The notes under the pieces are model-generated. The model worked only from the letters and a program-made list of their open reading frames with translations, ran no database searches and was not told the DNA's origin. A stretch of DNA of 64,000 nucleotides from Desulfovibrio sp. Fe33. GTDB taxonomy: Bacteria > Desulfobacterota > Desulfovibrionia > Desulfovibrionales > Desulfovibrionaceae. A program made the position numbers and the translations under genes. This document shows, one piece after another, positions 17,596 through 26,144 of the stretch. Where the stretch lies: NCBI RefSeq assembly GCF_028532725.1, contig NZ_JAQKGU010000013.1, positions 1 to 64,000 on the forward strand, read 5' to 3'. How positions within the stretch are numbered: position 1 is the first letter of the stretch; each line of letters begins with the position of its first letter.

Positions 17596-18654
17596 TCAGG
17601 GCCGGTACGTCGGCAGGCCGGGATCGACGCGTTCGGCGATGCGATCGGCCAGGGCGGCGCACAGGCCGCAGGTCCGGCACGCCTTGTCGCATGACGTGAC
17701 CCGGTCGAAGAAGTCGGCGGGCAGGCTGCCGTTGGGTATGCGCACCCGGTCTGCGAGATCGCCCATGGCGTCCATGAGGTCCAGGAGGTTGCCGTCGTAA
17801 CGTCCTTCCGCATAGGCGGCCACCGTACGCATGAGAAAGGCCGTACCACGATTTCGGCCGCACAGCTTGAGGCCATGGGCTACACCAGCGTATCGCCCGG
17901 CATCCTCGGGACGGATGAAGGGCGAAGCGAGCATCAGTCCCGGCTCCCGGATCATGCGTCGCACGCAGCCGAAATCCCGGTTCAACGCAAAGGTCCGGTC
18001 GCCGCACAGCCCCTCCACCACCAGTCCGACGTGGGCGTCGTGGGCAGGCTTGTACGGGCATTGGTACAGGCACCCCTCGTTGGCCATGAGGAAGAGTTGG
18101 ATGTCCGTGTGTCTGGCGCGCAGTCCGTGGACCAGCGCGTTCAGGCCGTCCGGATCGCGGTTGAGCGACCTGTCCGCCACCACCCGTTTCGGCGGGCGGA
18201 ACGCGGTCTCGCCGATCAGGTCCAGCAGGGCGAAGACGCGCGAGGGCGAATCCGGCATGGCGTTGATGCTGGGCACGGCGGCAAGCCGTTCGCATGTGGC
18301 GGGCCGGGCGTCGGACAACGCCTGAAGGAAGTAGGCGTCGGCGAAGACGATTCCGGTCAGTCCGGCCTCGTCCGTCAGCCTGTCCAGCAGGTCGGCGGTC
18401 CCGTGCAGCCCCTTGGTGTCGAAATAACGCTCCGGATGAAGGAATCGGGCGTTCATGAGCAGGAGCCTGTCCATTCCCGGCAGCCGCTTCAGGCCGCTGA
18501 TGACGGCGTCGAGGTCGGCCGGGGCCGTCCGCTGCCGCGCGTCGGATACGCGCGTGTCGCATAGGGAAAAGTGGACCGAGGCCAGTCTGTCGGACCGTTC
18601 GCGCAGGAAATCGACGTAGTCGTCGTCGGGCAGAAATGGGACGTCCAGGAGCAT
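17596..18654 (-). CDS. Peptidase U32-like iron-sulfur protein
   Basis: This is a 352-residue protein. The central motif NEGCLYQCPYKPAHDAH resembles the Cys cluster of peptidase U32/UbiU-UbiV proteins. A second Cys-rich stretch near the C-terminus (CDKACRTCGLC) could complete an iron-sulfur site. U32 relatives insert oxygen into tRNA or quinone intermediates without O2. Here the substrate is unknown and overall similarity is partial. The start region has only a weak ribosome site, so the N-terminus is uncertain. Confidence 0.6.
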   Translation of the reverse strand: MLLDVPFLPDDDYVDFLRERSDRLASVHFSLCDTRVSDARQRTAPADLDAVISGLKRLPGMDRLLLMNARFLHPERYFDTKGLHGTADLLDRLTDEAGLTGIVFADAYFLQALSDARPATCERLAAVPSINAMPDSPSRVFALLDLIGETAFRPPKRVVADRSLNRDPDGLNALVHGLRARHTDIQLFLMANEGCLYQCPYKPAHDAHVGLVVEGLCGDRTFALNRDFGCVRRMIREPGLMLASPFIRPEDAGRYAGVAHGLKLCGRNRGTAFLMRTVAAYAEGRYDGNLLDLMDAMGDLADRVRIPNGSLPADFFDRVTSCDKACRTCGLCAALADRIAERVDPGLPTYRP

Positions 18655-18768
18655 ATGCCGTTTTCGCCCTTGTCCGCGTTCCCGTCAAGCGTTGGCTCGG
18701 GAAAGCGCCTTTGTGGCGGGCGCAAAACAAGGACCAATACATTTAACTCCCCGCACTGGCGAAGCGGA

Positions 18769-18905
18769 AACACCCGCGCCAAAGGCGCATAAAAGGGATG
18801 CAAGGGTGCGAACCCTTGCCCGCCGGAGGCGAAATCACCCGACTATTGCCGCGAAGCGGCTTTCAACTCCTGATTTTCCTCTCCAGGGAACTAAAGGGAT
18901 AGCTC
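18769..18905 (+). repeat. Interspersed modular hairpin repeat, copy 1
   Basis: About 135 bases are built of consecutive small palindromes: GCGCC-AAA-GGCGC, GCAAGGG-TGCGAA-CCCTTGC, CCGCCGGAGGCG and GCCGCGAAGCGGC. It closely matches the element at 32325-32472 and, inverted, the one at 36880-37030. It sits between trxC and the U32-like gene. Confidence 0.85.
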
Positions 18906-18908
18906 CCC

Positions 18909-18946
18909 AAAAAAAAGGAGAGCCGGACGCACATATCCGGCTCTCC
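18909..18946 (-). terminator. Terminator of trxC
   Basis: An 11-bp perfect stem (18917-18927 with 18936-18946) is followed on the minus strand by eight T residues. This is a textbook rho-independent terminator 30 bases past the trxC stop. Confidence 0.95.
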
Positions 18947-18975
18947 CTAAAAGGGGATGAGACCCCTCTTGCATG

Positions 18976-19410
18976 TTAGATGTGCTGTCCGACCCACCCG
19001 GCAATGCCTCGGGCGTCCATTGCACCGGATTGCCTGGCGATCTCGCGGCCATTCCTGAACAGGATGAGGGTGGGCACGGCGCGGATGCCGTAGCGCGCGG
19101 CAACGGTCTGTTCGGCCGAGGTGTCGATTTTTGCCAGCCTGACCTTGGGGAACAGGGTCTTGGCGGCGTCGGCGAACTGCGGGCCCATCATGAGGCAGGG
19201 GCCGCAGGTGGGAGAGTAGAAATCCACGAGAACGGGGACTTCGCTCTTGCCTATATGGCGGTCAAAGGTGGAGCCGACCAGCTCAAGGGGCTGGGCTTCG
19301 AAGACCCTGCCGCCGCATTTGCCGCAGGCGGCTTCGGCCTCGCGGCCGGGATTTACGCGGTTTACCGCCCCGCATTGGGGGCAGACGATGAGTCGATTAT
19401 CGGTGGTCAT
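18976..19410 (-). CDS. trxC: Thioredoxin 2-type protein with zinc-finger N-terminus
   Basis: This is a 144-residue thioredoxin. The N-terminal CPQCG...CGKCG pairs (residues 10-33) form the zinc-binding module of TrxC. The thioredoxin fold follows with active site SPTCGPC and the cis-Pro in AVPTLILF. The canonical Trp before the first Cys is Thr here, which may change redox potential or partner choice. Cytosolic disulfide reduction is expected. It is a single gene with its own strong terminator. Confidence 0.92.
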   Translation of the reverse strand: MTTDNRLIVCPQCGAVNRVNPGREAEAACGKCGGRVFEAQPLELVGSTFDRHIGKSEVPVLVDFYSPTCGPCLMMGPQFADAAKTLFPKVRLAKIDTSAEQTVAARYGIRAVPTLILFRNGREIARQSGAMDARGIAGWVGQHI

Positions 19411-19478
19411 GAGATTCCTCCGTTGTTGTCTTACGGAAGAAGAATAATCACCGTGGGGCGTTGGGCAAGGGCTGCGGA

Positions 19479-19889
19479 TCAGGCAAGGAGCAGGAACGAG
19501 GCCGTGGCCCTGGCGACTTCTCGGTCGCCGGACGAGGCCGAAGCTTCGACGAACAGCACGCGGCTGCCGCGTTTGACCACGTTTGCTTCGCAGATCAGGT
19601 CCGAGCCGGGCCTGACCGCGCGGAGAAAACTGACGGACAGATCGATGGTGGTGGTCCGCTCGCCGGGCGCGTTGCCGCCGAGCACGGCGTGAGCCATGGC
19701 TTCATCGAGCAGAGAGGTCAGCACGCCGCCCGCGACCATGCCCGCCCCCTGGGTCAGCTCCGGCTTGAAGGGCAGTTTGAGCACGGCGCGGTCGGGTTCG
19801 ATGGACACCACCTCCACGCCGAGGAAGGTGAAAAGGTTGTTCACGGTCTGGCCTTCCTTGCGGACCGCTTCGAGGTAGGCTTCAGGCAT
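19479..19889 (-). CDS. PaaI-family hotdog thioesterase
   Basis: This 136-residue hotdog-fold protein has GAGMVAGGVLTSLLDEAMAHA, the PaaI/YbgC-like signature, and a C-terminal SSGDREVARATASFLL. Such enzymes hydrolyse acyl-CoA thioesters; the substrate is unknown. ATG 19889 is preceded by GGGGGAA and lies 5 bases after the stop of the isomerase-like gene, so the two are translationally linked. Confidence 0.88.
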   Translation of the reverse strand: MPEAYLEAVRKEGQTVNNLFTFLGVEVVSIEPDRAVLKLPFKPELTQGAGMVAGGVLTSLLDEAMAHAVLGGNAPGERTTTIDLSVSFLRAVRPGSDLICEANVVKRGSRVLFVEASASSGDREVARATASFLLLA

Positions 19890-19894
19890 GTCGG

Positions 19895-20710
19895 TTATTC
19901 CCCCCGGCCGGTTTCGAGCCGCGCTTCCATGTCCCTGCGCAGCCTGGTGAGCATTTCCACGGTGCCCTCCATGTCTGTGGGGAAGGCGCCTGGCTCCAGT
20001 TCGAGAGTAATGTATCCGGCGTATCCCCGTTTGCCAAGGCGTTCGAGGAAGGCGTCCAGCGGCAGCGCGCCCCTGCCGGGCGCGAGGTGTTCGGTGTAGC
20101 CCACGGCGTCGGAGAAGTGGACGTTGTAAAGCAGGCCGTGCGGGACCTTGTCGATGGCCTCCAGCACGTCGCGTCCCGACACGCCCATGTGGCAGACGTC
20201 GAAGGTCAGGCCCACGTTCTTGTCCCGGCACTGGGCCATGAGCTTGTCCAGCGGGTCCTTGCCGAAGGGTGAACCCTCGGCCCACGGCATGTTCTCCAGC
20301 GAAAAGCGGATGCGGCCCTTGGCGTCCAGGAGCAACGGCAGGTCTACGGCTTTCTCGAACCAGCGGTTCTGGATCATATTGGCCAGCCGGGTGCCCGGAG
20401 GGTGCATGGTGATGTGGTCGGCATCGGGCAGCGCGTTGGCCAGGGCCGTGGTCGCCCGCCATGAGTTGAGATGCCCGCCCCAGGCCGCCCAGTCGCGGAA
20501 CGGGGCGTGCAGGCTGCGGATGGGCAGGATGTCGCTGATGGCCTCCAGTCCGGCGTCGGGGTTGAGCTTCGGGGAGTTCATTATCAGCTCCATGCCCGCG
20601 AATCCGGCTTCGCGGCCGATGCGCGCCACAAGCTTGAGCGGCAGGTGGAACAGACAGCCCGCCGACAGCAGTATATGGGGGCCGCTTCGGCCGATTGCTT
20701 CTTCTCCCAT
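19895..20710 (-). CDS. Sugar phosphate isomerase/epimerase-like TIM barrel
   Basis: This is a 271-residue protein of the xylose isomerase-like / AP endonuclease 2 superfamily. Likely metal ligands are visible in SLENMPW (Glu), LTFDVCHMG (Asp, His), VHFSDA (His, Asp) and a C-terminal LELEPG (Glu). The substrate cannot be called. The ATG at 20710 is chosen. A GTG six codons upstream at 20728 is possible, and neither has a strong ribosome site. The thioesterase follows directly. Confidence 0.8.
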   Translation of the reverse strand: MGEEAIGRSGPHILLSAGCLFHLPLKLVARIGREAGFAGMELIMNSPKLNPDAGLEAISDILPIRSLHAPFRDWAAWGGHLNSWRATTALANALPDADHITMHPPGTRLANMIQNRWFEKAVDLPLLLDAKGRIRFSLENMPWAEGSPFGKDPLDKLMAQCRDKNVGLTFDVCHMGVSGRDVLEAIDKVPHGLLYNVHFSDAVGYTEHLAPGRGALPLDAFLERLGKRGYAGYITLELEPGAFPTDMEGTVEMLTRLRRDMEARLETGRGE

Positions 20711-20892
20711 GCCTGCACCATACGGCACTGTTTCGTCACGGCAATAAAATATCGGGGAAGGGCGAAAAATACCGGGTAAACGGCAAGTGGCCGCGTTCGG
20801 CGTTTCGGCGAACCCGGAGCGGTTCCGAGGTCGGGAAGTGGATTCGGGGAAAGCGGGCCGTTCGGGCGCGCATGGCCGCCACGGGCGGTGGG

Positions 20893-20921
20893 AAAAATAA
20901 AGCCGACCAGATTGTCGGCTT
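20893..20921 (-). terminator. Terminator of the hypothetical gene at 20972
   Basis: An 8-bp stem (20900-20907 with 20914-20921) on the minus strand reads AAGCCGAC-loop-GTCGGCTT followed by TATTTTT. It lies 51 bases past the stop codon. Confidence 0.88.
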
Positions 20922-20971
20922 ACATTAATCAGATTTTACAGGATAAATGAATTATCGTCGCTTATCGATAA

Positions 20972-21385
20972 CTATTTTGTTGGAGACTTTTCTATGAGGT
21001 CTACCAAGACCAACGCCCAGGCCATATCGCGCTTGTTGTCCTCGGTCATGGCGTCCAGGAGCCGTTCCTTGAGCGGTTTGATCGCCGCCTTGAGACGGGC
21101 CGGGCCGATGTCCTCCACCCGGTAGGCGGCTTCAAGGGCGTTCAGGCACAATGAGTCGAACTCCTGCCTGTCGGACCGGTCCGTATGCCGGGCGGCGCGC
21201 AGGGCCGCATGGTAGGCCGCTATCTCCCGGACCTTCAGCAGTCCGAAGACCACCGCTTCCAATTTGGTGTAGTCCCGGCCCCAGATGTCCGCGCCCCGGA
21301 TTTCCGGGCGCGGCAATGTCGGACCGCGCTCCTCGCGCTGGTCCAGGGCACGCCGGAATTCCTCAAGGGCAACCACGTTTCCCAT
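20972..21385 (-). CDS. Hypothetical protein (conserved-looking, helical)
   Basis: This 137-residue protein is rich in Arg, Leu and Ala, mostly helical, with no signal or membrane segment. I recognise no family. ATG 21385 is chosen over the in-frame start at 21403 because AAGGAG lies seven bases upstream. It stands alone with its own terminator. Confidence 0.7.
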   Translation of the reverse strand: MGNVVALEEFRRALDQREERGPTLPRPEIRGADIWGRDYTKLEAVVFGLLKVREIAAYHAALRAARHTDRSDRQEFDSLCLNALEAAYRVEDIGPARLKAAIKPLKERLLDAMTEDNKRDMAWALVLVDLIEKSPTK

Positions 21386-21791
21386 AACCGCTCCTTTTCG
21401 CAATCTTCATTTGGTCTAATCGGATGGGCGACCCGTTTCTTAAGATGTCTCTTAATATTTTGCGGACGTTGATCCGATCGATGAGCGCGGGGGCTTTCAG
21501 TTCTTCATGGGACCGGCGGAAATTAAGTCGGCGGAAAGCCGCGCTCGGCGAGAAGAAATGGGGTGTTGCGCTTTGACGTGGCGTGGTCGGGGCCGAGTTG
21601 CGAATGGTCTGGTTGCCGTTCGGAAAGGAGAGAGGCCGCCCGGAAGCGGGGCGGCCTCACAGCCTTATTAAAAAGGCAGAGATCGTCGGTAAGATCATGC
21701 TATATTACAAGCGTATATAGATCAAGTAACTTATCGTCTTTTTATTGCGTAAAATGCGTTTTTTAGCGCTTATCCGGGGTTCGTCTCCCGG
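21386..21791. other. 406-base intergenic region
   Basis: This region is upstream of the hypothetical gene and downstream of the CBS-ACT gene. It contains a 10-bp hairpin (21632-21641 with 21649-21658) and AT-rich sequence at 21660-21770. A T-arm-like CCGGGGTTCGTCTCCCGG abuts the CBS-ACT stop, but no tRNA fold forms around it. A short reading frame at 21563-21766 (plus) has no support. Confidence 0.5.
21632..21658 (-). terminator. Candidate terminator of the second CBS-ACT gene
   Basis: A perfect 10-bp GC-rich stem with a 7-base loop lies about 134 bases downstream of the stop. On the minus strand it is followed by TCTCCTTTCC, a poor T tract, so the assignment is tentative. Confidence 0.45.
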
Positions 21792-22466
21792 CTAGATGAC
21801 GTTGTGAACCGAGTCCACGACCCAGTAGAGGACCTCGAACTGTTCGGCCAGGCCCTGCTTGAGGCGCTTGAATTCGGGCTTCTCCATATCGCGGATGCGG
21901 ATGTAGACGTTCTTGAACCCTTCGGATTCGGGCACGTTGTGGGTCATGATGGACATGATGCGCGCGCCGTTGTCCTTGAGGAAGGCGAGGACCGGGCGGA
22001 GGCTGCCGGGAGCGGTGGACAGCCGCAGGCAGAATTGGGCGCCGCCTTCGTAGATGCCGGAAATTTCGACCAGGACCTTGAAAATGTCGGTGTCGGTGAT
22101 GATGCCCACGACCTTGTCGTTCTCGTCCACCACGGGCAGGCCGCCGAAGTTGCCTTCAAGCATGAGCACCGCGGCCTTTTCCACGGTCTCGGTGTCGCGG
22201 ATGGTGACGACCTTCTTGGTCATGATGTCCTGCACCTTGACCTCGGAGAGGAGGTAGTACAGCTCGTGCACATCGAGGGTGGTGGCCTTGGACGGGGAGG
22301 CGTCCTTGACGTCGCGGTCCGAGATGATGCCCACGATCCTGCCGTTCTCATCCACCACGGGCAGGCGGCTTATTCCCTTGTCCTTCATGAACTTGGAGGC
22401 CTTCATCATGGAGCGGTCCGGGGTGATGGTATAAACGTCCTTGGTCATCCAGTTGGCTACCAGCAT
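21792..22466 (-). CDS. CBS-pair and ACT domain protein (paralogue 2)
   Basis: This 224-residue protein is paralogous to the one at 3644-4321. Two CBS motifs (GIISDRD near residue 50 and GIITDTD near residue 125) are followed by an ACT-like region with FCLRLSTAPGSL. The small-molecule sensing role is inferred from the domains; ligand and target are unknown. The ATG at 22466 is preceded by AAGGAGG. It is monocistronic as far as can be seen. Confidence 0.88.
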   Translation of the reverse strand: MLVANWMTKDVYTITPDRSMMKASKFMKDKGISRLPVVDENGRIVGIISDRDVKDASPSKATTLDVHELYYLLSEVKVQDIMTKKVVTIRDTETVEKAAVLMLEGNFGGLPVVDENDKVVGIITDTDIFKVLVEISGIYEGGAQFCLRLSTAPGSLRPVLAFLKDNGARIMSIMTHNVPESEGFKNVYIRIRDMEKPEFKRLKQGLAEQFEVLYWVVDSVHNVI

Positions 22467-22756
22467 AGGGGGGTCCTCCTTGTTTGAACGGCCGTTTCCG
22501 GCCGGATACGGTCGATATTTTGAGCTATTCTTAACGTTTCCCGAGCCATTTGGCTAGCCCTGCGACGGCTTTTTCCCGGGCGGGCGGAGCGTTCCCGGCG
22601 GCCTCGCCGGCGGATACCCCGTCAAGTTGTTTTTTTATGCCATTCGGCCGCTTTTCCCTGCCATTCTCTTTCACGACCGGGTTTTCACTGAAACCGGGGC
22701 TATGATTCTCCCGGACCGGGGCGGCCATCGGCAACCTCAAGTATTTGGAGAACGAC

Positions 22757-23164
22757 ATGGCGATACCGATTATCGCGGCCGTGGCGGGACTGCTGACCAC
22801 GGTGGTGGACGGAGTGGCGGACCACTTCAGGGGGAAACGGGAATTGAAGAAGGCGGTCATGGAAAACCGTGTGCGGCTGGCCCGCTCGGACCAGGAATTC
22901 AACCATGACTGGGAAATGAAGCAACTGGAAAACTCGGGCTGGAAGGATGACGTGCTCTTTTTCGCCTGGATCGGCTTTTTCATCTGGTTCGGGGCGGACC
23001 CCGAAGGCGCGGGCGAGGTCATCCGTGCCTGGGAGGCGCTGCCCGACTGGTTCCTTCAGATCACGTTCTGGATCGTGGCCGCCGTGCTCGGGGTCAAGAA
23101 GATCGGCGATTACCTGCCCGGCGCGGTGCGCGGCCTCAGGGACGCCTTGGGAGGCGGCAAATGA
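22757..23164 (+). CDS. Phage holin-like membrane protein
   Basis: This is a 135-residue protein. It has an N-terminal hydrophobic stretch (IPIIAAVAGLLTTVVDGV), a charged middle resembling holin_3TM-type proteins, and two membrane segments (about 70-90 and 105-122). The layout and the small overlapping partner downstream suggest a lysis module. ATG 22757 has GGAG six bases upstream; an in-frame TTG at 22745 overlaps the ribosome site and is rejected. The stop overlaps the next start in ATGA. Confidence 0.75.
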   Translation: MAIPIIAAVAGLLTTVVDGVADHFRGKRELKKAVMENRVRLARSDQEFNHDWEMKQLENSGWKDDVLFFAWIGFFIWFGADPEGAGEVIRAWEALPDWFLQITFWIVAAVLGVKKIGDYLPGAVRGLRDALGGGK

Positions 23165-23373
23165 CGGCCATGAACAAGGAGGACGTGCAGGATCTTCTGG
23201 TTCGCATAGACGAACGGGTCAAGGCGATTCAGGAAGCCATCAGGGAAATCAACGAGGCTCGCCAATGCCATAGCCATCGCGAGAAAATCCGCGTCCTGGA
23301 GCGGCTGGTATGGGGCAGCCTCGCGGGCACGGCGGCGCTGGGCGGGCGCATTCTGTTCGAGGCCCTGCGATGA
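23161..23373 (+). CDS. XhlA-like small coiled-coil membrane protein
   Basis: This 70-residue protein has a charged coiled-coil N-terminus (about residues 5-47) and a C-terminal transmembrane helix (VWGSLAGTAALGGRILF). This is the architecture of phage XhlA-type hemolysin/lysis accessory proteins. It overlaps the holin-like stop by four bases (ATGA), so translation is coupled. Start could also be the Met three codons on (23170). Confidence 0.7.
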   Translation: MTAMNKEDVQDLLVRIDERVKAIQEAIREINEARQCHSHREKIRVLERLVWGSLAGTAALGGRILFEALR

Positions 23374-23375
23374 GC

Positions 23376-24293
23376 CTAGGGATAGATTTTGTCCCGGTAT
23401 TGCCGGAGCTGGTCCATGTATTGGGAGGCCAGGAAGTCGTCGCCCCGGGCGCGCGCCAGCGTCAGGGCCGTTTCAACGGCTTCAATGGCTTCGTCCATGT
23501 CGCCGGCTCCGGCAAGGGCCTCGCCCAGCAGTCCGAAAAGGGCGCTCTGTCCCGGTTCGAGCTGGGTGGCGCGGCGGTAGTCCCTGGCGGCTTCCCTGTA
23601 CCGCCCGAGCTTGAGCTGGGCCTGGGCGCGCGCGGAAAGCAGCAGGACGTTGTCGGAATCCAGGATGTACGCCTGGGACAGGTCGCTCAGGGCGGCTTCG
23701 TAGTCCTTGCGGGCCAGGTGGGCCATGCCCCGATTGTAGTTGGCTTCCAGGTTGGCCGGGTTGATGGCCAGGGCGCTGCCGAAGTCGTCGATGGCCTCGT
23801 CCGCGCGGTTCAGCCGGAGGTAGCACAGGCCGCGCCGGACAAACGCCTCGGCCACGGTGGGGTCGTGCCGGATGACCTGCGAGAAGTCCCGGGCCGCTTT
23901 CCGGTATTGGCCCATATTCAAGAGGATGGAGCCCCGCGTGTACAACGCGTTCACATGGTCCGGCTTCAGCTCGATGGTCCGGTTCACGTCCGCCAGGGCT
24001 TCGTCCGTCCTCCCTTTGGAAAACAGGATCGTCGCCCGGTAATAGCGGGCGTTGGCCAGCTCCGGGTCAAGCTCCAAAGCCTGGTCCAGGTAGCGAAGCG
24101 CCGTGTCCTCGTCGAGGAACCCGCCGTCGTGCATGAGCTGCATGGCCTCGGCCAGGGCTTCGGCGGCCCGGGCCTCGCGTTGTTGCGCCGCGAGCTCCGC
24201 CCGGGTGGGCGCGACAGGCTGGTCGGCCTTTGGGGCGCAGCCCGTCGAGGCCAGAAGCAGGCAGAACAAGACAATCAGGGCGTAAGTCCGCAT
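23376..24293 (-). CDS. TPR-repeat lipoprotein
   Basis: This 305-residue predicted lipoprotein has signal 1-18 and lipobox LASTGC. It is followed by at least six tetratricopeptide repeats with patterns such as ALADVNRTIELKPDHVNALYTRG. It probably acts as an envelope-anchored adaptor; partners are unknown. ATG 24293 is chosen because the signal peptide begins there; longer frames read through the terminase promoter. It sits between the holin pair and the terminase but faces the opposite way. Confidence 0.88.
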   Translation of the reverse strand: MRTYALIVLFCLLLASTGCAPKADQPVAPTRAELAAQQREARAAEALAEAMQLMHDGGFLDEDTALRYLDQALELDPELANARYYRATILFSKGRTDEALADVNRTIELKPDHVNALYTRGSILLNMGQYRKAARDFSQVIRHDPTVAEAFVRRGLCYLRLNRADEAIDDFGSALAINPANLEANYNRGMAHLARKDYEAALSDLSQAYILDSDNVLLLSARAQAQLKLGRYREAARDYRRATQLEPGQSALFGLLGEALAGAGDMDEAIEAVETALTLARARGDDFLASQYMDQLRQYRDKIYP

Positions 24294-24345
24294 GGCCGAG
24301 GAATAGCCTTGGCCCGCGCCGCCCGTCAACATAAGCGAGGAAACA

Positions 24346-25632
24346 ATGTTTACTGATCTGTATGTGCCCAGGGAGCACCAGGCCCGGATCGAGGCGAAGC
24401 TCGGCCGTTTTTCCGTCCTGGTCTGCCACCGCCGGTTCGGCAAGACCGTGTTGTCCGTCAACCGGCTCATCAAGGCCGCGAAGTCCACCGCCCGCCCGGA
24501 TTGGCGCGGGGCCTACATCGCCCCGCTCTACCGGCAGGCGAAGACCGTGGTCTGGGACGAACTCAAGCGGTACTGCGGCCAGGGGCGTGACGAATGCACC
24601 GTGAAATTCAATGAGACCGAACTGCGCGCCGACTTCGAGAACGGCTCGCGTATCCGGCTTTTCGGGGCCAACAACCCGGATTCTCTGCGCGGCATGTATC
24701 TGGACGGCGTGGTCTTCGACGAGGTGGCTCAGATGCCCCTGCGCGTCTGGACCGAAGTCATTCGTCCCGCCCTGTCCGACCGCAAGGGGTGGGCCATGTT
24801 CATAGGCACGCCCCGGGGCAAGAACGCCCTCTACGAAATATGGGAGAAGGCCCGGGCCGAACAGGATTGGCTCGCCGCCATGTATCGCGCCTCCGAAACC
24901 GGAATCATCCCCTCCGACGAGCTTGCGGCCAGCGCACGGGAAATGTCGCCCGAGGAATACGAGCAGGAGTTCGAATGTTCCTTCACCGCCGCCATTCGCG
25001 GGGCCTACTTCGGTCAGCTCCTGGCCGACGCCGACCGCGACGGCCGCGTCACCGCCGTGCCACATGATCCGTCCATGCCCGTGCACACCGCCTGGGATCT
25101 GGGCATGTCCGATTCCACCTCCATCTGGTTCGTTCAGGCCAAGCCCGGCGGCACCTTCGCGGTCATCGACTACTACGAGGCCTGCGGCGAGGGGCTGGAT
25201 CATTACGCCCGTGTTCTCGACGCCAAAGGGTACAAGTACGGCACGCACATCGCGCCCCACGACATCCGCGTGCGCGAGCTCGGCACCGGCCGGTCGCGCC
25301 TGGAAACGGCCCGGTCCCTGGGAATCCGTTTCAACATCGCGGCCAATATTCCCATCCAGGACGGCATCAACGCCGTGCGCACGATCCTGCCGCGCTGTTG
25401 GTTCGACGAGACCCGCTGCGGTCCCGGCCTTGAAGCGTTGCGGCACTACAGGCGCTCCTTCAACGACCGGACCTCCGACTTCTCGTCCCGGCCCGTGCAT
25501 GACTGGACCAGTCACGCGGCGGACGGATTCCGCTACTTCGCCGTGGGATTCCGTCAGCCCGAAGCAGGACCCCGCCCGGCTCGGGCCGACAACGACTTCA
25601 ATCCGTTCGGAGGAAGCCATGGCCGTGCATGA
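24346..25632 (+). CDS. Phage terminase large subunit
   Basis: This 428-residue packaging motor protein has the Walker A-like motif CHRRFGKT (27-34) and Walker B GVVFDEVAQ (about 122-130). The motif III region is FIGTPRGKNALY. The C-terminal RNase H-like nuclease domain begins at AWDLGMSDSTSIW. All parts look intact. Terminases cut and translocate DNA into proheads. No portal, protease or capsid gene follows, so it is isolated from the usual head operon. GAGGAAACA precedes the ATG. Its stop overlaps the start of the next gene by 14 bases. Confidence 0.93.
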   Translation: MFTDLYVPREHQARIEAKLGRFSVLVCHRRFGKTVLSVNRLIKAAKSTARPDWRGAYIAPLYRQAKTVVWDELKRYCGQGRDECTVKFNETELRADFENGSRIRLFGANNPDSLRGMYLDGVVFDEVAQMPLRVWTEVIRPALSDRKGWAMFIGTPRGKNALYEIWEKARAEQDWLAAMYRASETGIIPSDELAASAREMSPEEYEQEFECSFTAAIRGAYFGQLLADADRDGRVTAVPHDPSMPVHTAWDLGMSDSTSIWFVQAKPGGTFAVIDYYEACGEGLDHYARVLDAKGYKYGTHIAPHDIRVRELGTGRSRLETARSLGIRFNIAANIPIQDGINAVRTILPRCWFDETRCGPGLEALRHYRRSFNDRTSDFSSRPVHDWTSHAADGFRYFAVGFRQPEAGPRPARADNDFNPFGGSHGRA

Positions 25633-25981
25633 AACATTCGATCGTCCCGAGCTCCTGGCCCACTTCCCGGATGACGGGGCGTACCGCTGGCTTGAATTGA
25701 CCGACGGCCGCGTTGTCTATGGCGTCAGCGCCATAGCCGACCGGGGCGGTTATCTCGAACTGCACCTGACCATGACCCGTTGGGGACCGGACGTGCGCCG
25801 GAATCTGTCGGGGGACGTGGAATGGCTCAAATCAGAGGCCCGTCGGCTCGGCCTGCCCAAAATCATGGGCGTCCGCGCCGACGACCGGGGGCGGTTCGAC
25901 AAACGCCTCTTCCGCTTCGCCCGGCTGTACGGCTTCACCGACCCCTGCGTATTCCAGACCACGAGTTTGATGGTCGATTAG
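25619..25981 (+). CDS. Hypothetical protein coupled to the terminase
   Basis: This 120-residue protein starts inside the terminase end, with GGAGGAAGCC before the ATG, so it is translationally coupled. Central LTMTRWGPDVRRN and C-terminal FARLYGFTDP are reminiscent of small GNAT-like phage proteins, but the acetyl-CoA-binding signature is not clear. The role is unknown. Confidence 0.7.
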   Translation: MAVHETFDRPELLAHFPDDGAYRWLELTDGRVVYGVSAIADRGGYLELHLTMTRWGPDVRRNLSGDVEWLKSEARRLGLPKIMGVRADDRGRFDKRLFRFARLYGFTDPCVFQTTSLMVD

Positions 25982-25983
25982 GG

Positions 25984-26120
25984 AGATTGGCCCCTTCGGG
26001 GAGGGCAGGGCGCGGCCCTGCACCCGCCGGGGCGCCGCCCCGGACCCCGCCAGAGAACCCTTTGAAAAGGGTTCTCTGGACTCTCCGAAACTTTTTATGT
26101 CGCCTTCGGCGAAGGTTGTT
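25984..26120. repeat. Intergenic palindrome cluster (repeat copy, second type)
   Basis: It includes a perfect palindromic hairpin at 26050-26079 (CCAGAGAACCC... and inverse) and GC-rich stems before it. The distal part, CTCTCCGAAACTTTTTAT, recurs near 42350 as CTCTCAAACTTTTTAT. It lies between convergent genes and may also terminate both. Confidence 0.7.
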
Positions 26121-26144
26121 TGATTCGTGTTTCGGTTTTTCCGA

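Noticed and set aside
21774-21791. T-loop-like CCGGGGTTCGTCTCCCGG next to the CBS-ACT stop
   Set aside because: No cloverleaf can be built around it; more likely a simple hairpin.
22531-23022. Minus-strand frame opposite the holin-like gene
   Set aside because: No recognisable features; the plus frame has a ribosome site, membrane segments and a coupled partner.
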